Below the pieces are notes generated by a model, which saw nothing but the letters and a program-made list of their open reading frames with translations, ran no database searches and was not told the DNA's origin. A stretch of 64,000 nt of DNA from UBA5158 sp963692955 (lineage in GTDB: Bacteria; Pseudomonadota; Gammaproteobacteria; DSM-16500): positions 930,001-994,000 of the forward strand of contig OY843587.1 of NCBI GenBank assembly GCA_963692955.1, written 5' to 3'. The number at the start of each line of letters is the position of its first letter. Positions within the stretch are counted from its first letter, which is position 1. The translations under genes were made by a program, and so were the position numbers. Of the stretch, positions 1 through 8,535 are shown piece by piece.

Positions 1-825
1 AAGAATATCTTTTGAAATGATATGCCTTACTTTTAAAAAATTATCTAAGTCTTTCCCAGGCATGCCGTGATCATGCGGTGCACCGATGAACGTACTAAAA
101 GAATAATCCGGAATTGGATCGCCATTACATTTAAAATGCGTAAAGCGTGGTAGTCTGTCCCAATAACCTGCGCCATAATCAAAACCTAACAATTGCCCCG
201 TTGGAATGTCTCTCTCCGCATGAATGATGGCTAAGCAAATGTAATATTTTTTTTTATTGAAGTTGAAGGTAGTTAGTATATCAGTGCCGTTAAAGTTCGC
301 CGTCGCGGGTGATTCGTCAGCTGCTTCAGGACGCGGCGTTTTAGGTAAATGCTGAAAATATCTGGCTAACCCATCAATATTTTTCGCGTCAAAAGTAATT
401 TCTTCGCGATCGACAAAACCTAATCGGTAATTGATGACTTCGATTTCTGTTTCTCTCTCAACGTTAGCCGATTCATAAATATGACTAGGATAAAGTAAAA
501 GGTCATTGGTACATAAGGCTTGGGTCGAAAAAGTACCCTTGCCGAATTCTCCCATTTTGGCTAAGCGAATTTTCTTTACGGTGGCGGCGTGAATTTTTAA
601 AAGGACTTTCATGGTCCCGCGGCTCATTTTAGGATTGGGAAGAGCCATTTCTGCTTGCAACTTTTCTTGCAAACTTTCCAATAACGGCATAGCGATGATA
701 AAGCAGTCGCTGATGTTCAAAGCATTCGGTTGTGAAGTCAAATAAGGCGTATATTTCGCGTCAAACGGCAAAACCATATAGCCGCCATTTTTATCCGGCG
801 TGGGCAACGTGCGGGTAGCTGACAT
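1..825 (-). CDS. SET-domain-like protein, 3' end cut by window edge
   Basis: A reverse-strand frame runs open for 275 codons from an ATG at 825 to the window edge, so the C-terminus is missing. I see three SET-like blocks in the right order: GEFGKGTF (residues 92-99, like the GxG motif), RYFQHLP (155-161, like RFINHxC) and GQLLGFDYGAGYW (210-222, like GEELxxDYGxxYW). SET proteins are lysine methyltransferases, and Legionella secretes one that acts on host histone H3 (RomA/LegAS4). The usual Asn of the NH motif is Gln158 here, so activity is uncertain. It lies 30 bp downstream of the GDSL lipase on the same strand, probably cotranscribed. The family call is inference from motifs; host function is speculative. 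Confidence 0.5.
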   Translation of the reverse strand, partial: MSATRTLPTPDKNGGYMVLPFDAKYTPYLTSQPNALNISDCFIIAMPLLESLQEKLQAEMALPNPKMSRGTMKVLLKIHAATVKKIRLAKMGEFGKGTFSTQALCTNDLLLYPSHIYESANVERETEIEVINYRLGFVDREEITFDAKNIDGLARYFQHLPKTPRPEAADESPATANFNGTDILTTFNFNKKKYYICLAIIHAERDIPTGQLLGFDYGAGYWDRLPRFTHFKCNGDPIPDYSFSTFIGAPHDHGMPGKDLDNFLKVRHIISKDIL

Positions 826-855
826 GCATACTCTCTACAAATTAGTCGTTTGGAG

Positions 856-1905
856 TTAAAAATTTTGATTGATAAAATCCGTCACGACGACACTCATTAT
901 ATTATGAATCGTTGTCGTCGGATGAATCGAATCCCAAAAGATATAACTTGCCGGATCAGCGCAAGGCACAATCCCAGCTTGATAACTCTGTCCAACGTCA
1001 TATGCAGTGCTTAGCGCTGGATTGCCGCGGATCGCGTTGGCCATAGCGGTTAAATTGATTTTCGAGCCGGTTTTATTGAATTCATGCGCAAGCCCTTGTT
1101 CTATGTTGGCTTCCCTATTAGCGTTGAGCGTATTACCGCCCGTCCAACAGCTTTCGGTTAAATTGCTGATGTGGCCTTCATATTTTTTATTGTAGTCATC
1201 GATATGATTTTCTAAATCTTCGAATAAGCTAAACATATCGAATAATTTTATGGTTATCGCCGGATTATTTTTTTGTAAAGTATCGACCGCAGTTTGTAAT
1301 TTAGCGTTATGCAATTTGGTTAATTGACTCAAGCTAGCGCTGACGCCACTCTTGATCGCAAAGGGTGTTTTGCCTAAATCCGGCAAGTTGACGATGAGAA
1401 GATAATTGCCGCCATGCGCGATCATATTTTCTAGCGTGGTTTGAATGGCGTTAACCGTGTCGGTAGTAAATTTATCGGCGTCGGTAATTTTACGGCCGAT
1501 GTAGTCATTGCCGCCAATCCACACTACGAATAGGGAATGCGATCGATCCGCTAAAATATTCCGCGAAATGTATTCATAAAACGATAACGTTAAATCGTAA
1601 GGAATTAAACTGGAAGGCGGATTGTAAAAATTAGCGGTTTCGCCGCCCACTGCATAATTTTGCGAAACAATATTATTTTTCAAAAAACTTGCCGCTAGCA
1701 ACTCTGACCAAACCGGCCCGTTAGAAAACCGGCCTTTGAAATATGGCGGTGATTTTGGCAGCAAACCTAAATCGCGCGCATAAATGAAACCGGTGTCACT
1801 TAAACTGTCGCCAAAAAAAATGATTTGATCAAAGCCGGAAGTAGCACTGGCTTGCAGCGCAAAGCAGCTGAAGAATAATGCCAATATTATTTTGATGTGT
1901 TTCAT
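856..1905 (-). CDS. Secreted GDSL/SGNH lipase (PlaA/PlaC-like lysophospholipase or acyltransferase)
   Basis: This 349-residue protein starts with a signal peptide (about residues 1-21, ending QASA). Block I is GDSLSDTG (32-39, nucleophile Ser34). It is followed by a GGET block, a GGND block (oxyanion Gly and Asn), and a C-terminal DSIHP block with likely catalytic Asp325 and His328. These are the four signatures of the GDSL hydrolase family. Legionella PlaA, PlaC and PlaD are secreted members with lysophospholipase A and glycerophospholipid:cholesterol acyltransferase activity. Two cysteines near the C-terminus could form the disulfide described in that group. The start is supported by AGAGGGG eight bases upstream. 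It precedes the SET-like gene. Confidence 0.87.
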   Translation of the reverse strand: MKHIKIILALFFSCFALQASATSGFDQIIFFGDSLSDTGFIYARDLGLLPKSPPYFKGRFSNGPVWSELLAASFLKNNIVSQNYAVGGETANFYNPPSSLIPYDLTLSFYEYISRNILADRSHSLFVVWIGGNDYIGRKITDADKFTTDTVNAIQTTLENMIAHGGNYLLIVNLPDLGKTPFAIKSGVSASLSQLTKLHNAKLQTAVDTLQKNNPAITIKLFDMFSLFEDLENHIDDYNKKYEGHISNLTESCWTGGNTLNANREANIEQGLAHEFNKTGSKINLTAMANAIRGNPALSTAYDVGQSYQAGIVPCADPASYIFWDSIHPTTTIHNIMSVVVTDFINQNF

Positions 1906-1981
1906 ACCTACCCCTCTTATTTAGTTGGGGCAGGATAGCATTTTTTAAAACCGAATTCATCATGTTGGCAATAATTGATTT

Positions 1982-4900
1982 TTAATAAACCATCTCAACA
2001 TTATTTTCTTGCAGTAATTCACGTAACGCATTGATTAAGTGATCGCTAGGATTAACGCGCCACGCTTCGCCTAAATTTAAACTCGCCGTCGCGTCATTGC
2101 GGGAATAATCAATGGTGATGCGGCAATGGCCGCCGCGGTATTTCTCCAGCACTTGCGCGATTTTTTCGAGTTCACCGGATTTTTCGTGATTGACTAACAA
2201 ACGTAAATATTTTCCGTGCCGTTCGCGCGCTTGATCGATGGAAAAAACATCGCGGCACGTCATGCGGTAGCCGCCGTTGAAATCATCGATGCTGACTTCG
2301 CCTTCCACGACGATTAACTGATCCTTGATAAGTAATTCACGGTGCTGCTGGAAAATTTCCGCGAAGCACAACACATCGATTTGCCCGGTGCCGTCTTCTA
2401 TCGACGCTACCGCCATGCGGTCGCCGCGTTTGGTTTGAATGACGCGTATGCTCGCGATAATGCCCGCGATCACGGCAATTTGATTTTGCGCGGGACGCAG
2501 TTTAGCGATGCTCGCGGTGGTGAAATGATTTATTTCTTTTAAATAACGGTGAATCGGGTGGCCGGTTAAATACAAACCTAGCGTTTCTTTTTCACCGAAT
2601 AAACGCACTTCATCGCTCCACTCGGGTCTGATCGAATAATCCAATTTGGGCGTATCGGTATTCGCGACGCCGAATAAATCATGTTGGCCTAACGTCGCAT
2701 TACGCAGCGCTTGTTCGGCTTCTTGCGCTGCTAACGGCAGTGTGGCCATGATGCTGGCGCGGTGCGGGCCGATTAAATCGAACGCGCCGGCTTTAATTAA
2801 CGCTTCCAGCACGCGCTTATTCATTTTGCGCATATCCACGCGACGACAAAAATCGAATAAATCTTGATAGGGCCCGTGCGCGGCGCGTTCTTCGACGATC
2901 GCTTCAATCGCGGCTTGTCCCGCGCCTTTAATCGCGCCTAAGCCATACACGATAGTCTTTGCGTCAAGCGCGTTGAATTTATAAAGGCTGCGGTTGATAT
3001 CGGGCGGCGTCACTTGCAAATTCAAATCTTTACATTCTTCGACGAATAATACGACTTTGTCAGTGTTATCCATATCGGAAGATAACACCGCGGCCATGTA
3101 GGGAGCGGAATAATGCGCTTTCAGCCACGCGGTTTGATATGCGATTAACGCATACGACGCGGAATGTGATTTGTTAAAACCGTAACCCGCGAATTTTTCC
3201 ATTAAATCGAAAATAAAATTCGCGTTATCGACGTGCACGCCCCGTTCGACGCTGCCTTGACAAAAAATTTCGCGCTGAAACGCCATTTCTTCCGGTTTCT
3301 TTTTTCCCATCGCGCGGCGTAATAAATCCGCGGCGCCTAGTGAATAACCCGCGAGGCTTTGCGCGATTTGCATGACTTGCTCTTGGTAAACGATAACGCC
3401 GTAAGTCGGACGTAAAATCGGTTCGAGTTTGGGGTGCGGGTATAAAACTTTCGCGCGCCCGTGTTTACGGTTGATAAAGTCGTCGACCATGCCTGATTGC
3501 AGCGGGCCTGGACGAAACAAAGCGACGAGCGCCACGATATCTTCGAAGCAATCCGGCTGCAAACGTTTCACCAAATCTTTCATACCGCGCGATTCTAATT
3601 GAAACACAGCGGTGGTTTTGCAGGCTTTCAACATCGTGTAGGTCGGTGCGTCGTTAATCGGCAATAAATCGATATTTAATAACGCTTCGTTATTTTGCGT
3701 GCGGAATTTGTTAATCGCTTTCACTGCCCAATCCATAATGGTAAGCGTGCGCAAGCCTAAAAAGTCGAATTTTACGAGACCAACGGCTTCAACGTCGTCT
3801 TTATCGAATTGCGTGATGATATGTTCGGGTTCGCCGGGTTCGCAATAGAGTGGCGCGAATTCGGTTAATTTTCCCGGCGCGATGACGACACCACCGGCGT
3901 GTTTGCCAACGTTGCGCGTGGTGCCTTCTAATTTTAAACTGAGATCGAACAGCGTGCGCACGTCATCTTCGCTTTGATACCGTTCGCGCAAGTGCGCTTC
4001 TTGTTGCAACGCTTTATCCAGCGTCATGCCGATTTCAAACGGAATTAATTTCGCGAGTTTATCGACGAAGCCATAACTCATGCCCAGCACGCGGCCCACG
4101 TCGCGCAACACTGCGCGCGCGGCCATCGTGCCGTAAGTAATAATTTGTGAAACGCATTCGCGGCCGTGCGTTTTCATCACATAATCGATGACGCGGTCGC
4201 GGCCTTCCATGCAAAAGTCGATATCAAAGTCCGGCATGGAAATCCGTTCTGGATTTAAAAAACGTTCGAACAATAATTCGTGCGCGAGCGGATCTAAATC
4301 CGTTATTTTTAACGCGTAGGCGACCAGTGACCCTGGGCCGGAACCGCGGCCTGGGCCGACTGGCACGTCATTTTCTCGCGCCCAACGGATAAAGTCGGCG
4401 ACGATTAAGAAATAGCCCGCGAACCCCATTTTATTCACGACATCGATTTCGGTTTGCAAGCGCAAATCATAGGCGATACGTTCTGCCGCGAAGGTGGGGG
4501 AAGTGGTGTCGAAGCGGATTTTTAAGCGAGCTTCTAAACCTTCTTTCGCCACGTTCGTTAAATAAGTTTCGACGCTTAACCCTTCCGGCACGGGAAATTG
4601 CGGTAAAAAATTCAAGCCTAACGTCAGTGTCACGTTGCAGCGCTTTGCGATTTCGACGCTGTTTTCCAGCGCTGCGGGCAGGTCGGCAAATAACTCCAGC
4701 ATTTCCGCGGGACTCTTGAGATATTGTTCTTCGGTATAGAGTTTAGGCCGGCGCGGATCGGCAAGAACGCAGCCATCATGGATACAGACGCGCGCTTCGT
4801 GCGCTTCGAAATCTTCTTTTTTAATAAAACGCACGCCGTTGGTCGCGACCACCGGCAGCGAATTTTTTTCCGCGAGTTGAATGGCGCTTTGAATATAGAT

Positions 4901-5434
4901 TTCTTGCGGCGCATGGCCGGTGCGCTGTAATTCTAAATAATAACGGTGTGGAAAAACGCTTTGCCAAAATTCCAAATAACGTTGTGCTTGCGCGCGATCT
5001 TCCGCGCGTAGTGCGCAGCCTACGTCGCCTTCATCGCCGCCGGATAAAACGATTAAACCATCGGCGTATTCTTGCAACCACGCGCGCATCGCCATCGGCT
5101 TACCGTGGCTTTGGCCTTCGAGGTAGGTGCGGGATACGAGTTTTAATAAATTTTTATAGCCTTGATTGTGCATGCACAGCAGCGTGATACGGAAGGGTTT
5201 TTGCACGTCGGCTTCATTGTGCAGCCATAGGTCAACCCCGATAATAGGTTTGACGCCCGCGTGGATGGCTTCATTATAAAATTTGACGATACCAAATAAA
5301 TTGCCTTGATCGGTGATGGCGAGCGCCGGTTGCCGGAAGGCGACGGTCGCCGCGATCAAGGGTTGGATTTGCACCAAACCATCGATTAAAGAATACTCAG
5401 TATGTATGCGCAAATGAATAAAACGCGGTTCCAT
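1982..5434 (-). CDS. dnaE: DNA polymerase III subunit alpha
   Basis: The 1150-residue protein is the replicative polymerase subunit of DNA polymerase III. The N-terminus carries the PHP domain (HIRIHTEYSLIDG). The palm has the GPGRGSGPGSLVAYAL block and the catalytic PDFDIDF motif (Asp402, Asp404). The middle fingers region includes AMGKKKPEEM. The last 250 residues contain helix-hairpin-helix and OB-fold regions and a short tau-binding tail. Length matches proteobacterial DnaE1 (about 1160). The start is supported by AAAGGG before the ATG. It is divergent from accA, its usual partner, although in many gammaproteobacteria the two are co-directional. Confidence 0.98.
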   Translation of the reverse strand: MEPRFIHLRIHTEYSLIDGLVQIQPLIAATVAFRQPALAITDQGNLFGIVKFYNEAIHAGVKPIIGVDLWLHNEADVQKPFRITLLCMHNQGYKNLLKLVSRTYLEGQSHGKPMAMRAWLQEYADGLIVLSGGDEGDVGCALRAEDRAQAQRYLEFWQSVFPHRYYLELQRTGHAPQEIYIQSAIQLAEKNSLPVVATNGVRFIKKEDFEAHEARVCIHDGCVLADPRRPKLYTEEQYLKSPAEMLELFADLPAALENSVEIAKRCNVTLTLGLNFLPQFPVPEGLSVETYLTNVAKEGLEARLKIRFDTTSPTFAAERIAYDLRLQTEIDVVNKMGFAGYFLIVADFIRWARENDVPVGPGRGSGPGSLVAYALKITDLDPLAHELLFERFLNPERISMPDFDIDFCMEGRDRVIDYVMKTHGRECVSQIITYGTMAARAVLRDVGRVLGMSYGFVDKLAKLIPFEIGMTLDKALQQEAHLRERYQSEDDVRTLFDLSLKLEGTTRNVGKHAGGVVIAPGKLTEFAPLYCEPGEPEHIITQFDKDDVEAVGLVKFDFLGLRTLTIMDWAVKAINKFRTQNNEALLNIDLLPINDAPTYTMLKACKTTAVFQLESRGMKDLVKRLQPDCFEDIVALVALFRPGPLQSGMVDDFINRKHGRAKVLYPHPKLEPILRPTYGVIVYQEQVMQIAQSLAGYSLGAADLLRRAMGKKKPEEMAFQREIFCQGSVERGVHVDNANFIFDLMEKFAGYGFNKSHSASYALIAYQTAWLKAHYSAPYMAAVLSSDMDNTDKVVLFVEECKDLNLQVTPPDINRSLYKFNALDAKTIVYGLGAIKGAGQAAIEAIVEERAAHGPYQDLFDFCRRVDMRKMNKRVLEALIKAGAFDLIGPHRASIMATLPLAAQEAEQALRNATLGQHDLFGVANTDTPKLDYSIRPEWSDEVRLFGEKETLGLYLTGHPIHRYLKEINHFTTASIAKLRPAQNQIAVIAGIIASIRVIQTKRGDRMAVASIEDGTGQIDVLCFAEIFQQHRELLIKDQLIVVEGEVSIDDFNGGYRMTCRDVFSIDQARERHGKYLRLLVNHEKSGELEKIAQVLEKYRGGHCRITIDYSRNDATASLNLGEAWRVNPSDHLINALRELLQENNVEMVY

Positions 5435-5568
5435 GACGGCCCTTTAAACTACTAATACTAGGCAGAAATTATAGGCATAAAATGCGTATTTGAGCTATCA
5501 TAATGTGCCTCAAGTCTTGCTTGACTTTGCGCATTGAACCTTCAATTTGTTTTTAAGGCTTTTAACGT

Positions 5569-6516
5569 ATGAATTTGAATTTTTTGGATTTTGAACAACC
5601 TATCGCTGAGCTGGAAGCGAAGATAGAAGAATTGCGTATGGTGGGTCAAGATTCTGATGTTAACTTGAGCGATGAAATTTCCCGTCTTGAAGTAAAGAGC
5701 AGACAATTAACGAAAGATTTATTTTCGAAATTAACGCCCTGGCAAGTAACACAATTAGCGCGCCATTCGCAACGGCCGCACACGTTGGATTACATCGCGC
5801 GGATTTTTACGGATTTTGACGAACTGCATGGTGACCGCTGCACCGCGATTGGCGCTTCCATCGTCGGCGGTTTAGCCCGCTTCGACGGCAAGCCGGTGAT
5901 GATCATCGGGCATGAAAAAGGCCGCAAAACCCAAGAAAAAATCGAACGCAATTTCGGTATGCCCAATCCGGAAGATTACCGCAAAGCGCTACGCTTGATG
6001 AAAATGGCGGAACGTTTCAAGCTGCCGATCTTTACTTTCATCGATACACCAGGCGCGTATCCTGGCGTGGGCGCGGAAGAGCGTAATCAATCCGAAGCCA
6101 TCGCGCGCAATTTGTTAGTGTTAGCGAAATTAAAAACGCCGGTGATTTGCACGGTGATCGGTGAAGGCGGTTCCGGCGGCGCGCTCGCCATCGGTGTGGG
6201 CGACCGCATTTCCATGCTGCAATACTCGATTTATTCCGTGATTTCGCCGGAAGGCTGCGCGTCGATCTTGTGGAAGAGCGCCGACAAAGCGCCGATCGCG
6301 GCGGAAGCCATGGGCGTCACCGCGGTGCAAATTTATAAATTAGGCTTAGTCGATCAAGTATTGTTGGAACCACTCGGCGGCGCGCACCGCAATTATGACG
6401 AAATGGCCGCGACGTTAAAAAAATCGTTAGCCGAACAATTGGCGACGTTGCAAAACTTCACTATCCCAGAATTACTTGATGCGCGTTACCAGCGATTAAT
6501 GGCTTATGGATTGTAA
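5569..6516 (+). CDS. accA: Acetyl-CoA carboxylase carboxyltransferase subunit alpha
   Basis: The 315-residue alpha subunit pairs with AccD to transfer the carboxyl group from biotin-BCCP to acetyl-CoA, making malonyl-CoA for fatty acid synthesis. The N-terminal helix (NFLDFEQPIAELEAKIEEL), the HGDR segment, the PGAYPGVGAEERNQ block and GEGGSGGALAI are all characteristic, and the length is nearly that of the E. coli protein. The gene overlaps tilS by 11 bp (stop inside the tilS start region), so the two are probably translationally coupled. AAGG lies upstream of the ATG. Confidence 0.98.
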   Translation: MNLNFLDFEQPIAELEAKIEELRMVGQDSDVNLSDEISRLEVKSRQLTKDLFSKLTPWQVTQLARHSQRPHTLDYIARIFTDFDELHGDRCTAIGASIVGGLARFDGKPVMIIGHEKGRKTQEKIERNFGMPNPEDYRKALRLMKMAERFKLPIFTFIDTPGAYPGVGAEERNQSEAIARNLLVLAKLKTPVICTVIGEGGSGGALAIGVGDRISMLQYSIYSVISPEGCASILWKSADKAPIAAEAMGVTAVQIYKLGLVDQVLLEPLGGAHRNYDEMAATLKKSLAEQLATLQNFTIPELLDARYQRLMAYGL

Positions 6517-7852
6517 TCATCCCAGCGCCAGCGCGGTTAAAATTGCCAGCGCGTTAAAAAATTTTTGTGAACAACACACAGCGGCGCACACGTACTGGAT
6601 CGCTTACAGCGGCGGTCTAGATTCGCATGTGCTGCTGCATATGTTCGCGCAGTTAAAAAAATTATTGTCGCTGCAAGTAAAAGCCGTGCACATCAATCAC
6701 AGTCTGAGTCCGCACGCGCCAGCGTGGCAAGCCCATTGTCAGACGGTAAGCCGGGCGTTGGACATTGAGTGGGTGACTGCCACCGTGCAAGCGCAAGCAC
6801 AACTGGGCGAAAGTCCCGAAGAAACGGCGCGCAACAAACGTTACGAAGTGTTAAGCGGTTTGTTAGCGCCGAATGATTTATTGCTGACGGCGCACCATCA
6901 AGATGATCAAGCGGAAACATTATTACTGCAATTACTGCGCGGCGCGGGGCCGAAAGGCTTAGCGGCGATGCCATTACTGAAAGCATGCGGCGCAGGTCAG
7001 CAGGCGCGGCCGTTATTAACTTTCACGCGCGCGGAATTGACCGACTATGCGGTCGAAAATAAATTAGTTTGGATTGAAGACGAATCCAATGGCGATTTAA
7101 ATTTTTCCCGAAATTATATCCGCCGAGAAATTATGCCATTGCTAAAACAGCGTTGGCCCAGCGTCACGGATACCTTCGCGCGCACCGCCGCGCATTGCGC
7201 GGAAATGCAAGCGCTGTGCGATGAAATGGGCGCAGTGGATTTAGTGGCCGCCCGCGGGCGTGAAGAACAAACTTTATCGGTGCGTTACTTGCAATCGTTA
7301 ACCGCCGCGCGCCAACGCCAAGTGTTGCGCATGTGGATTAAACAATTAAATTATTTTGTGCCTGACACGGTAAAGCTACAACAAATACAACGCGAAATTC
7401 TCGGCGCGCGCGCGGATAAAAATCCGCACGTCGCGTGGAAAAATGTCGATTGCCGGCGTTACCGTGACGATATTTTTATTATGAAACGATTAGGCGCAAG
7501 CCACGCCGCGCGCATTCTGCCGTGGGATTTACAAACTTCCATGGCGCTCCCTGAGCTCGGCATTTTACACGCCGATTTAAAACCGGGCGCGGGCTTAAGT
7601 GCTACTTGTGAAAACGTGACTGTGCGTTTCCGGCAGGGTGGTGAAGTGTGCCAATTGCCGAAAAGAAATTTTACCAGCAGCTTAAAAAAACTTTTTTGGG
7701 AATGGAACGTCGCGCCTTGGGAAAGAGACCGGCTACCGTTGATTTTTGTCGGGGATAAACTCGCTGCCGCGCCCGGGTTTTTTGTCGGCGAAGAATTCAG
7801 TGCGCGTGACGGAGAAGCGGGTTATGTCTTGTCTTTCGAAAAATTTTCATAA
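6506..7852 (+). CDS. tilS: tRNA(Ile)-lysidine synthetase
   Basis: This 448-residue enzyme attaches lysine to C34 of the CAU-anticodon tRNA-Ile so that it reads AUA. The N-type ATP pyrophosphatase P-loop SGGLDS is at residues 35-40, followed by the TAHHQDDQAET block and the SRNYIRREIMP segment. The C-terminal part contains the TilS-specific domains, ending near FPFP-like hydrophobic stretches. The size fits the long enterobacterial form (about 430). It overlaps accA and ends 16 bp before the hairpin at 7868-7898. Confidence 0.95.
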   Translation: MDCNHPSASAVKIASALKNFCEQHTAAHTYWIAYSGGLDSHVLLHMFAQLKKLLSLQVKAVHINHSLSPHAPAWQAHCQTVSRALDIEWVTATVQAQAQLGESPEETARNKRYEVLSGLLAPNDLLLTAHHQDDQAETLLLQLLRGAGPKGLAAMPLLKACGAGQQARPLLTFTRAELTDYAVENKLVWIEDESNGDLNFSRNYIRREIMPLLKQRWPSVTDTFARTAAHCAEMQALCDEMGAVDLVAARGREEQTLSVRYLQSLTAARQRQVLRMWIKQLNYFVPDTVKLQQIQREILGARADKNPHVAWKNVDCRRYRDDIFIMKRLGASHAARILPWDLQTSMALPELGILHADLKPGAGLSATCENVTVRFRQGGEVCQLPKRNFTSSLKKLFWEWNVAPWERDRLPLIFVGDKLAAAPGFFVGEEFSARDGEAGYVLSFEKFS

Positions 7853-7867
7853 ACACGCGGGCGAAAA

Positions 7868-7898
7868 AAAAGGTGGCAAGATGACCTTGCCACCTTTT
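7868..7898. terminator. Bidirectional hairpin terminator between tilS and the Cys-rich gene
   Basis: A perfect 13-bp stem (7868-7880 pairs with 7886-7898) closes a five-base ATGAC loop. The stem core is GGTGGCAAG/CTTGCCACC and its outer part is an A run on one side and a T run on the other. It can therefore act as a Rho-independent terminator on either strand. It sits exactly between the convergent tilS and the reverse-strand gene ending at 7910. Confidence 0.87.
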
Positions 7899-7909
7899 AT
7901 AAAGCTATA

Positions 7910-8200
7910 TCAGCGCACGACGGTTGTGTTTGTCGGGCACATTTTATCTTTACCACAGCATCGGCAACCACTGCCTTTGCAACAACCACAGGATCCACTG
8001 CAAGACTTATTGCAAGATCCGCAGGGGCAATGACAGAGATACTTAATTAATGCGCCAAAACCTAGAATGGGAATAGTGGCAGTAAAGAATTCTTGGAACA
8101 TAGCTAAGCGCACGACATCCGTGTGATAAGGGATAATATTTAAAATTCCAGCGACGACGGCGATGATGACGATCAAGGCAATAAAGATTTTTTGAACCAT
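7910..8200 (-). CDS. Small membrane protein with a 12-cysteine tail
   Basis: The 96-residue product has two hydrophobic segments (about 4-24 and 38-54) followed by a tail with 12 cysteines between residues 56 and 88, many as CxC, CC or CxxC. Such a tail suggests metal binding or disulfide packing, but I recognise no family. A longer frame starts at 8239, but I place the start at the ATG at 8198-8200 because AAGGAGAG lies seven bases upstream of it and the hydrophobic segment begins right after. It is flanked by convergent tilS with a shared hairpin and diverges from pyrG. Confidence 0.7.
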   Translation of the reverse strand: MVQKIFIALIVIIAVVAGILNIIPYHTDVVRLAMFQEFFTATIPILGFGALIKYLCHCPCGSCNKSCSGSCGCCKGSGCRCCGKDKMCPTNTTVVR

Positions 8201-8535
8201 AAACTCTCTCCTTAGAGTGGTACTGATAAGCGGCGGCAATCCAATTTTTCCGTGTAGTCTAAAGGTTAATAGTTGGGAGAGATATAGTCAATCATCTTCT
8301 AGTCAATTCGATTCCGCCTGCTTTGGTTGGCGCAAATTCCCTGTTTAAGCTTGCTTTTTAACCGCGATTTCGAAAGATTAAAGCTTGCCGGACGTGATAT
8401 TTTTTCTCATTTTAATGTTACTATAACTAGGCTTTTTTATTTGCTTAAAACAGTGAAATAGCGGATTGCAGGCTCAAGTCAATTTTGCTACAGTCGCCTT
8501 CAAGAATTCTTACAAACCTATGCTAAAGAGCGGTT
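8201..8535. other. Divergent intergenic region (Cys-rich gene / pyrG)
   Basis: This 335-bp stretch must hold the promoters of pyrG (forward) and the Cys-rich gene (reverse). It is AT-rich near pyrG, with a TATAAC hexamer at 8422-8427 as a possible -10, but I see no convincing -35. No repeat, RNA gene or open frame with a ribosome site was found. Confidence 0.4.

Noticed and set aside
7746..8033. Forward-strand frame of 95 codons after tilS
   Set aside because: It is the mirror of the cysteine-rich gene (giving a Pro/Leu/Gln-rich string), crosses a terminator hairpin and lacks a ribosome site.
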